This document shows positions 22,067 through 33,599 of a DNA stretch of 64,000 bases, one piece after another. The stretch comes from Enchytraeus crypticus (Eukaryota > Annelida > Clitellata > Enchytraeida > Enchytraeidae), in NCBI GenBank assembly GCA_905160935.1, contig CAJHZI010000271.1, forward strand, positions 921,501-985,500, written 5' to 3'. Position 1 is the stretch's first letter; each line of letters begins with the position of its first letter. The notes under the pieces are model-generated. The model was not told the DNA's origin and did no database searches. It saw only the letters and a list, made by a program, of their open reading frames with translations. A program made the position numbers and the translations under genes.

Positions 22067-24656
22067 TCAGACATCGCCGTGCCCAGAGTCACCTCCATCA
22101 TTATCATCCTCCTCATCATCATCTGATACATCGTAGTCGTCATCATCGTCATCATCATCATTCAGATAATCATCGTCGTCGTCAAAGAAGTCTATGTCAC
22201 CGACACTGTGGGCTTGTTTTGGAGGCTTACTGACGCCGCAGTATTCGCTGAGAGTAGTGGGAACGATCACACCGTCCTTATCTGCTTCCTCCTTCGTCAG
22301 AGCAACCTGCTTTCTACACATGTAATCAATCAGTTAATGAGTCACTAGCATTTCACTCAATTAAACAATCATTATTCAATCAATCAGTCAATTTGTCACA
22401 GTATTTTACTCAAACAATTACTTGACAGTCTTTACTAATGCAGTCAATCAATCAGTATTCTCTGATTACAGTATCTGAAAGAGTGAGATCGTTATTTCCA
22501 AATATGTAAAATGTAAAATAATATGATAAATAAATGAGATAATATATTATCTCATTTATTTATATATTATTTAATTATTTTTATATATAAAATTTACATA
22601 TTATCTCAACAATTGTCTTATTGCAACATGGTATCAAATTTAGTGCAAAATAATTGTAACGACTAGTCCACATATACACTTCTAGGCTATATCTCTTGGC
22701 AATAGCATACGCTGATCATGCTGTAAAAGTAAAACGACAATATGCAATTAATGTAATCATCATAACTTAACTTAATAAATTAATGGACAAATATTTACAT
22801 TAGTTCAGAGATATTATATTGCATTTTTTTATTAAATCAATCAATGGTGATCATGTGGAAGCAACAATAGCACTATTAGAATTAAACTGTTGTCCACGAC
22901 AACACAGTACATAAACGACGAGTAATCATTACCGGACGATATTTTCATACTCCCGGTTGACACCTTTGGATTCCTTCCACCTTCGGTACATGACAGAAGC
23001 ATCAACATTGGCAGGAGATGAAGTGTTTGGCTCGTTCAGCAAGGAAATAATGCTCAACAGAATTGTTCTATAAGAAATAAATCAACATATATATATTTTC
23101 GCTAGTATTTATCATCAGCTTGGTGCAAGACTGTTGTATCTTGATCTTTTTGGCCATAATGACATTTTTACACCGTTAGAAGGGTATTTTGTATTTCGCA
23201 TCAAAATACAGTACTCTCGTATTCGGCTAGCCATCCATTTTTGTATAGGAGTTTAAAAAACCCCCCAAAATTATTTATAAATAGGATATTAATTATAAAT
23301 AAAGGAGTTCATTGTCCTTGCTACATTCCAAGTTTACATAAAAGTTGATGGAAAATCTATCAATGCTAATTTATATATATTTCATTTAATTAATTTATGC
23401 ATAACAACAAGTTAAATATATCAATACAGAGAAATTCCTATTTCTTGCAGTAGCTGATATCATTAACAGTTTTTAAAAACTGATTATTTGCTTACATGAT
23501 GAAGTAATCACAAAAAAGACTTGCAAAGAAGTTTGTTCATCCAGATAAGAAAGTCTTTCACCAAGCAGTTATGTCTTCATAATCATATAACTTATGAATT
23601 AATTCATTAATCTATGAAGTGCTCTTTATGTAAGCAGCATGTGAGTAGGAATATGCACCTTGGGTATGAAACTACGCAGAGAGATTTAATCAAATATCAT
23701 CTCATAACAAATTATGTATGTCACTATATAATATATTCAACGAAAACTACCATGGTAACCACTGATTGAGTGAAAGCAAGCTAAGATACTTAATTAAAAA
23801 TAAATGTATACAATATACCTAATGCTGTTTAGTAAATATATCATAGCTCACTCACAGCTTACTGTACACATCACAAGTATAGTTCTGCTGCTGCCACTGA
23901 CTATCAGGCTTAGAACTCAAATCCAACCACATCAGTCCAACCACAATGACTACCTTAAAAAGACTTGAAGGCTGCTGGAATTAGCATTTTTGGGAAAACA
24001 GAAAGAAGAAAAATAATCCTCCTTAAAAACTTTTACTATAATCTCCAGTGCCATAATTAAGTGATAAATAAATATTCCTGCAATCTGCAATCATGGTCAG
24101 AAAGAAGAATTTTACTGAATTAAAAATTACATTACTTTTTCTGATTACCTTTTGCCCATTACCAACATAGCCTACGTAATTCTTCAGTGTACATCTTAAA
24201 GTCTCTTTTGAATTAATTTTATACTGAAAAAGTCAAATATATCTAAAATCCGCTTTCACTGACTTGACAATTTCCCTGACTTTTACATGACCACTTTCAA
24301 ATTCCCTGACAGTTCCAGGTTTTCCAGAAGAGTGGTCGCCCAGAACTAAGAATTCACAACTCCTATGTGATACCGGAACTAATCTACGAGAGTGAATAGT
24401 GGGACCTAAAGTGCAGTAGGAAGACCTAAAGAAGATGGAAAGATGCCATGGAGGAAGACTTGAAGGCTGATGGAATTAGCATTTATGGGAAATCAGAACG
24501 AAGAAAATGAATGAAAGTAGAGGAAATGACAAGGAATAGAGTTTTGGGGAGGAACATCAGAGAGAAATCTATGGCTGGAGTCAGCCATAGGATGATCACA
24601 TGTCTTGTGTAAATACCTAATGTTCCAGTCTGGGCTTTCATACAGTAGAATATCCA

Positions 24657-24689
<33 letters not shown>

Positions 24690-26244
24690 AAGAGAGAGAG
24701 AATGATTTTGTAGTGGTTTTTACAGGCTAGTATGTTTGCCTCATACCTAACATTCTGAGTGGGGTTCCACCGCTCTGAAGGGAGTTCTCCACTCTGTGGA
24801 TCATCTATGGGTGGGTGAAGTATAGATATACACACGTGACCACTCTGTCCAACAGCAACAACAACAGATCATGACAACATAGAGAACTCTGTGGATCATC
24901 TATGGGTGGGTGAAGTATAGATATACACGCGTGATCACTCTGTCAAACTACAACAACAACAGATCATGACAACATAGAGCACTCTGTGGATCATCTATGG
25001 GTGGGTGAAGTATAGATATACACACGTGACCACTCTGTCAACAACAACAGCAACAACAGATCATGACAACATAGAGAACTCTGTGGATCATCTATGGGTG
25101 GGTGAAGTATAGATATACACACGTGACCACTCTGTACAACAACAACAACAGTTCATGACAACATAGAGCACTATGTGGATCATCTATGGATGGATGAAGT
25201 ATAGATATACAAACATGACCACTCTGTCCAACAACAACAACAATAGTTTATGACAACATACAGCACTCTGTGGATCAAGTACAAGATCATCTTCTAGTTT
25301 ATCATCAGCACACTGTTGATCATCAGCACACTGTTGATCATCAACACCCTGTTGATCATCAGCACACTCTTGATTATCAGCACACTGTTGATCAACAACA
25401 CACTGTTGATCAACAGTACATTGTTGAGCATCACCACACTGTTGATCATCAGCACACTCTTGATCATCAGCACACTGTTGATCATCAACACACTGTTGAT
25501 CATCAACACACTGTTGATCATCAACACACTCTTGATCATCAGCACACTGCTGATCATCAACACACTGTTGATCATCAGCACACTCTTGATTATCAGCACA
25601 CTGTTGATCATCAACACACTCTTGATCATCAACACACTCTTGATCATCAGCACACTCTTGATGATCAGATCTTAATCAACAGATAAAAATGGCAATAGAA
25701 ATTTTATATGAAATTAGAACAGATAAAACAAAACAACTATAATTTCATGTACAGTAATATATTTGCCAGCTTGATAAGGGCTTTATCAGTGCATTAATTT
25801 ATGTCTAATGATTTACTAATTAACTAATAAAAATAGTATTTGCAACAAATTGATTAATGCAGAAATAGTGATTTAGGTCTAGATAGATAACGATTTGCTA
25901 ATTAATTACAAAAAGTAGTATTTGCTAGAAACTATTCAAACCTCATATAAATTTGAATGCCACATTTTAGTAATAATCATTTAATAAATTAGAAATATTT
26001 AAATCATATGAATAAACATATACAATATTCAAACCTCATATACATTGGGATGCCACATTTTTGTGAGGAATCTAACAGATGGAGGAGCATATGGATAGTC
26101 CTTTGGAAATTTCATTTGAGCCTGGAATAAAAATATAAATAATTATACAATATTTGAAAAAGACACAAATTGCATAGTAGAAAAGGATCCCATACACTTT
26201 GCCTCTGAGGTTTAAAAGAAAGGAAGCTAGTAAATAGTTAATAA

Positions 26245-26304
<60 letters not shown>

Positions 26305-27347
26305 TAAAAATTGATGCAATTAAGCACCAATTCATTGGTTAAGTGATAGAACGTCAGTAAGCTGTCTGACTGGTAGATGCAGTGTTCAAATCCAATTCTC
26401 CCTCTGTTACTAACATTCGCTCGCTGTTATATTGCTGTGAGCTTTAGAGTTTAGATTGATTACAAATAAACATATTCTCAAATTCTCTTTGATGACTTCT
26501 ACAATGAAATTAATTTAAAAATCTGCACATCAAACCATAGTTCAAATTCCACTAAAGTTTCTAAAAAATCATTAAACCATATTATTGTTAATATTTTTAA
26601 AATAAGAGCAAGCTTTCTTTTATTACTAGGATTGCCAGTTATGAAATCTCTGTAATTGTTAAATGAACTTTAAATCTTTGAATCCTAAGACAACTTAATG
26701 TCCAGTCTTCAGCTGGCCAACATTTCCGTAGACTCAGATCTAAGAGACAAAATTAAGATGAGTTAAATTCCTGGTGTAAATATTTAGATAGCGATATAAA
26801 CGGCTGAAATAATCAAAACGACAAAGTGATAGATGAATTCATCTGCAATCACTTTATCGCATCATAGGATCATATGTTAAACGTAAGTTAAACATAGGAC
26901 ATGATAAAATGATTGTCAATGAGTATGTCTACTGAAGGTGAAGTTTTGTTTAGGGAAGGTTATGTGAAGTTTTACAAATCTATTTATTTCATTAATACAA
27001 AAATTTGAAGTGAAATTCCCAATTTAGGGCCTTTTGTATAGTTTCTGATCCTCTCTGGTATTTAAAATTGTATATATAAGGTTAAGAAGATAATTTAATG
27101 ATAATTTATGCCAGTTATAGCAAAATAACCTCCCACAAAGAACAAAAGCACTGAATAACTATCACAAACAAACCTTAAAATATCCCCCAGAGTACAACGT
27201 GTCCGGAGGTCCGAATATAGCTACGTCCCATAGGAACATATCTTCATCATCGGAGAGGCTGACCCTGAATCCTTCCACGGGCTCTTCGTGAAGGCTCTTT
27301 AATTCCATCTGTAGTGAGCGCAATGCACTCGTCATGGTTTTCGCCAT
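22067..27347 (-). CDS. UBE2R: UBE2R/CDC34-type ubiquitin-conjugating enzyme E2 (5 exons, complete)
   Basis: CDC34-type E2s pass ubiquitin from E1 to substrates held by SCF cullin-RING ligases and build K48 chains. Minus-strand exons are 27347-27174, 26121-26035, 24844-24747, 23067-22933 and 22313-22067, giving 246 residues. Blocks in order are [58 protein letters not shown], then the active-site Cys at about residue 92 in [12 protein letters not shown], and the CDC34-specific acidic loop [35 protein letters not shown] and SEYCGV follow. The C-terminus is a long Asp/Glu tail, as in CDC34, where it contacts the cullin basic canyon. The start was set at 27347 (MAKTMTS), with an ACAATGG context. 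Before the Cys the usual NGDV reads SGHV. A polyadenylation AATAAA may lie at 21762-21757. Confidence 0.97.
23945..24010 (+). mobile_element. short LINE C-terminal scrap
   Basis: 'gacttgaaggctgctggaat' followed by 'tagcattttt' matches part of the larger fragment at 24380-24600, so it is a second trace of the same LINE family in UBE2R intron 3 (between exons 3 and 4). Confidence 0.5.
24380..24600 (+). mobile_element. LINE C-terminal fragment
   Basis: The plus strand reads [20 protein letters not shown] then [11 protein letters not shown] and a stop. The GRP-x-x-x-W-x-D...DL pattern is the C-terminal 'GRP' block of non-LTR reverse transcriptases. It lies antisense in UBE2R intron 3. Confidence 0.65.
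24659..24702. repeat. (GA)n microsatellite
   Basis: An almost pure AG repeat 44 bases after splice exon 3 of UBE2R in transcript sense. Confidence 0.95.
24793..25276. repeat. junction-derived minisatellite at the UBE2R exon 3 acceptor
   Basis: About 5.3 copies of a 92-98-bp unit. In transcript sense each carries a (GTT)n pyrimidine-like tract, CAG|AGTGGTCACGTGTGTATA and then TCTATACTTCACCCACCCAT, which is the 3' end of intron 2 plus the first half of exon 3. The copy nearest 24793-24848 is part of the real exon; the rest lie upstream in intron 2. The distal copies vary at a few bases (for example S-D-H instead of S-G-H in copy 2). Confidence 0.92.
25283..25680. repeat. 18-bp palindrome-bearing minisatellite, about 21 copies
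   Basis: The unit is GTTGATCATCAACACACT with variants. Its core TGTTGATCATCAACA is self-complementary. Open frames on both strands (HQHTVD repeats and others) are by-products of the 18-bp period and have no independent support. The array abuts the junction-derived array in UBE2R intron 2. Confidence 0.95.
26252..26301. repeat. (AT)n microsatellite
   Basis: Pure TA repeat of about 25 units in UBE2R intron 1. Confidence 0.98.
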
Positions 27348-27964
27348 TGTTACTTCAGTCTTACACAACTTTAAACACGATTAAAAAGGATTTCTTTTAC
27401 AAAACGCGGCTGGCTATTATTATTGAAATTAATAGATTTTACTAAATAGATTTATAAACTTTTAAATAGATGTATATAATTTAATTTTAATTAAAAGTAA
27501 TTCTCTATTTCTTCCGCTCTTTGTCACAAAATGCGCAGAACTGATTACATCACAGCTGATTCTTTGTGATTTCACTGACAAAAACAACCATTTTTACCGA
27601 TCCCTCCAGATTTACCAGTATTGTTATACATAGTCTTAAATCTCTTTGATTCCAATACACCGGAAAGTGTTAGGATTTGTTCAACTGCAAGGAACTTGTT
27701 TAGGCCTATTCAGTGATTAGTAAGGCGTGTTATCTCCGCCTTCCTCTGTCTCAATGTCTGTCTTGGTATTGGTAGATGTCTCTTTGAGTATTTCTACCTG
27801 TATGTGTTTGCGGTGAAGTGGAAAGGTGATTGCATTATATGTGTGCCTGCATGTGAGAGATACATTCATCAGTTGTGTTTATCTTTCATTCTAGGAGATA
27901 CTGAATGCTTCCAGAAATCCTTAGCTACTGCGTCTTAACATAATATGATGCAACACGTACCATG

Positions 27965-28110
27965 CAGTGATGGGCAAATATTCTCTTAACTAAAAAAATT
28001 GTTAAACGAAACCATATTTTTAACTAAACTATTTAAAATGAGCTATTTCTAACTAACAACAATAGTTAAACTAAACTATTTTTAACCTCCCGTATCTATT
28101 CAACACTAAA
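27965..28110. mobile_element. possible hAT terminal fragment
   Basis: 'cagtgatgggcaaatattct' is a typical hAT 5' end, followed by repeated AACTAAACTATTT motifs. No matching right end or 8-bp duplication was found, because the SINE at 28111 follows directly. Confidence 0.35.
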
Positions 28111-28345
28111 AAAGTAAACACGCCTTATAGTGAAATGATCAACTACGTTGATATCTATCACTTTTTAATACCACATGTTTAAACCGTTAGGCAATTTATT
28201 CCATTTTCCGTGTAACCAGTCCACTGAATGTCCGAGATTTTACTCTCAGATCAGCGCGGCTGGGATTCAAACCCACGGGGGCTCAATTCACTTCAGGATC
28301 CGTCATTTAAAAGTTCATGACGTTACCCCTACGCTTAGACATTCT
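28111..28345 (-). mobile_element. SINE family B copy
   Basis: Complement of the family seen at 31715 and 40083. It includes the box B-like 'gggtttgaatcccagccgcg', then 'ctgatctgagagtaaaatct', then 'cctaacggtttaaacatgtg', and ends in 'gtgtttacttttttag'-type sequence. Confidence 0.8.
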
Positions 28346-28480
28346 TTATATTATAGCATACCATTACCCTACATAATATGCTATACTAGAACATGCAATT
28401 CCGCTGCGTACTATATTATTCTATTTTATACCATTCGGCAGTATACTATAGTATAACATAAATACTGTAGCAAAGCATAT
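28345..28480. repeat. left part of a degenerate ~30-bp minisatellite
   Basis: Degenerate copies of 'actatagcataccattccgc'. The same array resumes at 29815 after an inserted element. Confidence 0.6.
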
Positions 28481-28532
28481 GCCATTCCTATATTTACAAA
28501 GAAAATTTAATAGCGGAATGATAAGCTATATT

Positions 28533-29807
28533 CAGTGAAGTGAAGTAACAAAATAAAAATACTTCGTTACAAGTAAAAAGTACTCAAGCCATACCTTTAC
28601 TTGTAACGAAGTACCATATTTGCCCGAGTACTGTTTACTTGTTACGAAGCAATTTAAAGTGAAAAAGTCGCGTTACTTAATATTTGAAAACTGCATGAAT
28701 ATCTATGGCAAAATTTTGTACAAATTAATCAAATTTGTAATACAAAGAGAATAAGAAAGTAATACAGATTCATCTATGTCATATCTGTAGGCCTACACTA
28801 GCTGGCGCCAGTAACACCCCTAAATCAGATGTGTGACGTAAATCAAAGCCTATGATCTACAGTGTACGTGGATTGACTGATTTGACTCTAATTTTACAAT
28901 CTTCTGTAGAGAACTGTAGGTTTGATAGTGAAAGTGTTGGAAAATAATTATCACAAATACAGAAATATACTTTGTTCATAATATAATTTTTTTCGCTCTA
29001 TTTAACAATGATTAGATAAATATAAAAACATAAATCATGAACCTACAGCAATATTTCGTAGACCCTGCCAATATGTCAATGATTATTTTTCTGGTAACGA
29101 GTCCGAGTTATGTTGTGTTCGGGACACAGAAGAATAAACCGTTCATAAACTGCATTTATCTTAAGAGGCGACCGAGTTAGATCTGAGAACGACAACGGAA
29201 AACCATATCAGAAGCCATATTATTCCTATTTAAGTTGTCGGAAAAATTAAGGTGTAATTCATAGAAATTTGAGTAGGGATTATCTCGTTAGCCAGTGGAG
29301 TGCTCTTTAAGGAGCAAGAAGGCAGTCAAGGCAGCATGTGAGTAGGAATATGAACACTTTGGACCTGTTTCTTACTTAATATGACACTGTAGAAGAGTCT
29401 GAGTTGACCATATTAATTTAACTTGTTGTGAAATCAAAATTTAATCTAATGTAAAAATTTAAAATCTAATATAGACCTAAACCTGTGCATGTGGGACGAA
29501 TATTCTTTTAGTTCAGAAACTTCAGACACTGAATTGAATTTAAAGTTTGTGTTCGTAATATGAATTAAATTGAGTAACTAACTAAACCAATTTAAGAACG
29601 TGTCAAACTTTTCTACCAATGTATAATTTGTTTTCTTAAAAAATTCAGAGTACTTTAAATTTACTTTTTACTTGAAAGTACTACTTTTTTGTCAAGTACT
29701 TTTACTTTTTACTTAAGTAAAATTCTGGTACAGTACTTTTTGCTTTTACTTTTATCAACCATTTACTTTTATTTAAAGTATTTTGCCTAGTACTTTGTAC
29801 AACACTG
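28533..29807. mobile_element. candidate hAT-like insertion
   Basis: Left end CAGTGAAGTGAAGTAAC and right end (complement) CAGTGTTGTACAAAGTAC share CAGTG. Subterminal regions are full of TACTTTTTACTT/AAGTAAAAAGTA motifs, a well-known hAT pattern. It splits a minisatellite that resumes on the other side. The flanking 8-mers (agctatat and agcctata) match only imperfectly, so the exact ends are uncertain. A diverged family D copy lies inside at about 29110-29235. Confidence 0.45.
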
Positions 29808-29814
29808 AGCCTAT

Positions 29815-30505
29815 ACATAATATACTATACTATTGCATACCATTCCGCATCATACTATGCAATACTATGGCATTTCGTACTGCTGTATATTATGCTATGA
29901 TATTTTAAACCATTCTGTTGTATACTGTGCTATACTCTGGCTTACCAATCTGCTGCATACGGTGCTATAATAGAGCATATCATTCCGTAATATAATACGC
30001 TATACTATGGCATACCATTCCGCATCTTACTATACGTTCTATGCTATGGAATACCTTTTCGGAGCATAAGATGCTATACTATGGCATATGGCCTACCATT
30101 AAGCTGCTTACTACATGTATGCTATATTATGGCACACCATGACGTTGCATACTATGCTATACCATGGCATATCATTCCGCTGCATACTGAACCACGATGT
30201 GGCTTACCATTTTGCTGCCAACTATGCTATGAGATAGCAAACCATTCCGCTGTATTCTATACTATAGGCCTGCTATGTCATACCATTCCGCTGCATACTA
30301 TTAATATTACGGTATGCCAATACCATAATAATAACACTTCTCAGCATACTATGCTATACTATAGCATACCATTCCGCATCATGCAATGCTATTCCATAGC
30401 TTCCGTACTGCTGCATATTATGCTATGCTATTTTATACCATACCGCTGTAGATTTTGCTATACTATACCATACCATTTCGCTGCAAACTATGTTATACTA
30501 TAATA
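29815..30505. repeat. degenerate minisatellite, unit about 30 bp
   Basis: Many diverged copies of 'catactatgctatactatgg' followed by 'cataccattccgctg'. The 140-codon frame across it is a by-product of the repeat. Confidence 0.85.
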
Positions 30506-31052
30506 TATCACGCGGCTCTTTCTGATAAACTTCGATGCGAGATGGATCATAAAACACCAGGTAACTATAGATTGTAAGTGCTAAGACAACGATCATATTT
30601 ATCTTATGAAAGCAACATCACGTTTAACGTTAGTTTCCTGTTTTATAAGCAGATCAGTGATTAGAAGAGCACAGAATTTGAAATCTGCTCCTACTGAACC
30701 ATAGTCTGACAATGGTTGAACATGCTAGTGGTTTAGTCCATTATACTGCAGCAGAATGTTTTAATAGTGCCATTATGAAACTATGCAACGAAAAATTTCC
30801 ACATTCATAGGGAAAACTAATATCTTTATATTGCAGCAACAGATAAAATACAATTGAATTAAATTATATTTAAACTGAAATTTAAAAAGCCCTACCTTTT
30901 TCAAACCTCAGTAAAACACTATAGCTTAATATAAATACCTTCTAAGGTGATTTTCCTTATGTTTAGTCGCCTCTTGCAACACGTTTAGTTTATGGATGAT
31001 CTGTTCTTTAGAAGACAGGATGCAACACGGGGGGGGGGTATTTAGAAGTTTA

Positions 31053-31420
31053 ATTGTTTATGATTCTTAGCTAGTCTTAAAATAATGTAATGCAATATTG
31101 AAAATTAATTAATTTAATAATAGAATTTGGTGCAAATTCCAAAATCCAGATAATCAGTCCCTGTACTTTGGACTGATTATCTGGATTTCGGAATATGCAC
31201 CGTTTGGACCATCTATTTACTCGCCGGTTTGATTTTGTCTCAATAGTGCTCGATGTTGTCAATGATGACAGTAGCATTCTAATTGTTGTTATTATTGTTG
31301 TTATTATTATTATTTACAAAATCCGAAAGTTTACAAATCCAGAAAAATTCTATTATTAAATTAATTACTTTTCAATATTGTATTACATTATCTTAAGACT
31401 AGCTAAGAATCATAAACAAT
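31053..31420. repeat. nested inverted repeat (fold-back) holding a LINE tail
   Basis: Outer arms 31053-31127 and 31347-31420 are inverted copies (for example 'attcttagctagtcttaa' against its complement). Inside, a second hairpin 31129-31160 / 31170-31201 has 32-bp arms with two mismatches and a 9-base loop. The segment 31170-31315 is the 3' tail of the L2/CR1-like LINE, ending in (GTT/ATT)n. Confidence 0.85.
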
Positions 31421-31481
31421 AGTCACAGCGTACTGCACCCAGTGAATGTAATAACTGAAGTTGTTTTGTTCGTCACCGCAG

Positions 31482-31604
31482 AAGATTCTATCTCACCCAG
31501 ACGAGTGACTTTCAACATTCCACTTCGTAAAGTACCACAGAGATACCACGACTGTTTCAACCGCACAGGTCCTTCCACCTCTAACTACACCACCTCTCTG
31601 ACAA
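31482..31604 (+). CDS. possible exon of an unidentified gene
   Basis: An acceptor-like CACCGCAG precedes a frame encoding DSISPRRVTFNIPLRKVPQR then YHDCFNRTG..., with a GT at 31605. Composition is protein-like but no family was recognised. Its phase does not fit a direct join to the frame at 31947, so the two may be unrelated or an exon may be missing. Confidence 0.25.
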
Positions 31605-31714
31605 GTACCGGCAGCTTATCGTAGTCCAGCCAAACCTACTCGTATCGTTCCATCCCTTGCTTCTGAGCTTGGATTGCGTCTGGCTCTAGGTTCGCTGAGA
31701 TATCATAATATTTA

Positions 31715-31940
31715 TTAGCGTAGGGGTAACGTCATGAAGTTTTAGATGACAAATCCTGAGGTGAATTGAACCCTCGTGGGTTCGAATCCCAGCCGCGCTG
31801 ATCTGAGAGTAAAATCTCGGAAGTTCACTGGACTGGTTATACAGAAAATGGACTAAATTACCTAACGGTTTAAACATGTGGTATTAAAAAGTGATGGATA
31901 TCAACATAGTTGATCATTTCACTATAATGCGTGTTTACTT
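31715..31940 (+). mobile_element. SINE family B copy
   Basis: The box A-like 'tagcgtaggggtaacgtc' is followed about 50 bases later by box B 'gggttcgaatcccagccgcg', then the family body and the terminal 'gcgtgtttacttttttag'. A pol III tRNA-derived SINE of about 230 bp. The copies at 28111 (minus) and 40083 (plus) are the same family. Confidence 0.85.
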
Positions 31941-31946
31941 TTTTAG

Positions 31947-32179
31947 ATCTTTCAAAGAGATTGACTATTCTGGTTGGAAAGTTGGAGCTTCAGGAAGAAA
32001 TATTTCAGGCTGGAGAAATGTCGAGCAGTCTCGCCCAGTGTCCTGGGGAGAGTCCTACCTTTCAAATGATCGTTGTGGCTCAGCCACGTTTGAGCTGAAT
32101 AAATTTTATGATGACCTCGAGGACGCTTTGTATTTGGATACTCCAAGAAAAGAGATGTCGTACAGACTTGGGGAATATG
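31947..32179 (+). CDS. possible exon, acceptor supplied by a SINE end
   Basis: The sequence after TTTACTTTTTTAG is open for 78 codons. It encodes SFKEIDYSGWKVGASGRNIS followed by GWRNVEQSRPVSWGESYLSN, with a donor-like ATG|GTAGGC at 32179/32180. The composition (several Trp, balanced charge) is protein-like. No family was recognised. The acceptor-like tract is the 3' end of the upstream SINE. It could be the remains of a gene. Confidence 0.3.
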
Positions 32180-32571
32180 GTAGGCCTACATAACTGAGAT
32201 ATTTTTAGCCGTAGTGAATTGAAATGAAAGAAAACAGTTGAAAGGGCCTATTCTACTATTCAGAGGAACGAGGATAAGGAAAGATAAAATAATTTTACTT
32301 CGCATATGTACCCTATTTTTCTAAAAAAACTCCAGTAGCTACTTTAAATTCTGTGATTATTTGGACTCAAAATATAAAAACTTTAACACTTTAAGAAAGA
32401 AATATTTAAGAATTTTTATACTTATTTTATATATCATCGTTTTTAAATTATTATATGACCAAAAATAAAAAATTATATAAATTAAGAAGTACTAGTTTAA
32501 ATAGTATAGTTTAATGCCCGATATTAATTTAAATATCATTACGCTAATTTGGCAATTCCCGAATTTCAAAA

Positions 32572-32805
32572 TCCCCGTGGTGTGTCTGTGTTACTTGGAG
32601 AATGGACCAACCGTGTAAATATGCACGTGTCGTAGAAAGCGACATAAAAATAAAATCCAATCCAACGGCAGAAAGTGCATTCGGTTGGTGATCGCCTAGG
32701 CTCAATAAATGGCTATAAAATTTAAACGAATGGAAAAACTTCAAAAGAAGGTCTATTCGTATCCCGACCCTAGGTCAACTGGGATGTAAGGGAACATGAT
32801 GATGA
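32572..32805 (+). mobile_element. RTE tail-sharing non-autonomous element (family E)
   Basis: Starts near 'gtgtgtctgtgttacttgg' and contains 'tgcacgtgtcgtagaaagcg', 'gcattcggttggtgatcgcc' and 'atttaaacgaatggaaaa'. It ends in 'cgtatcccgaccctagg' plus a GATGAT run, the 3' tail of the RTE-like LINE. Related copies lie at 50450, 55378 and 59878. Confidence 0.75.
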
Positions 32806-33370
32806 TAACTGTAATTAGGCAATAATCCGTGTTAGCAGCGCTGTGAATTCCGAGACTTTACTCTCATATCAGCGCTACGAGGAATTGATACCAGGACCTC
32901 TGGAACAGATATTTAAAATTACGTTACATTACATAACACACTTACGCACTGATTTCAAAGGAACTTGGTGTTGATCTCTATTTCGTACCTCATTACCTAT
33001 TAAGTGGAGAAGAGAGATACTCTGGTTCTGCCATTTGAAGTACAACGTGAAAGTGGAATGAACATTTGAGATTAATTCATTTAGACAATTTATTAATTGT
33101 AACTCTAATTTACAATAATCTGTTTTTATTACTCTTGTCATCCCATGACTTATTACTAATGAATATTGTATTATATTGTGATCGCACTTCTAATTAATGA
33201 AAGTCTTTTGTTGAAACTTAGAAGGTTAATTGATTGTCTGATTGATTGATATTTTGATTTATGGACTGATTAAATGATTAATTACTAGTGTTTATAGTAA
33301 TTACTAATGTTATCGCCTCTGGCGATGTCATTTAGATTAATAATAGATTAATTACTAATGACATTGCGAA

Positions 33371-33498
33371 TGGCTGGAGCCAGTGGTAATGTCGGTAAGT
33401 TATTCGATCGCGGATCAGCATGTGCGGGGTTCAAATCCTGGGTTCCCCCATTACTGACATCGCTTTCTAATGGGAAAACAGACGTTAACAATAGATTT
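33371..33498 (+). mobile_element. SINE family A copy
   Basis: 'tggctggagccagtggtaat' then 'cgatcgcggatcagcatgtg' then box B 'gggttcaaatcctgggtt'. Ends near 'gacgttaaca'. Confidence 0.8.
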
Positions 33499-33599
33499 TT
33501 TGTTTATTTTGAATTGGCAAGTTTTATTTTATTGAAATGTGTTGCGAAATTCCAGTCGAAACTATCAAATTTGATTCATCAATTTATTTTATTTTAGCG

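Noticed and set aside
21851-22136. Frames of 66-76 codons just downstream of UBE2R
   Set aside because: They fall in the 3' UTR or overlap the Asp-rich tail of UBE2R in antisense; no independent support.
25270-25686. Open frames on both strands encoding HQHTVD-type repeats
   Set aside because: They follow from an 18-bp tandem repeat free of stops in several frames, and lie in an intron of UBE2R; there is no start context, codon bias or splice evidence.
31715-31800. Possible functional tRNA gene (box A and box B present)
   Set aside because: The cloverleaf is not maintained, and the same sequence recurs as a dispersed element with a constant body, so it is a tRNA-derived SINE.
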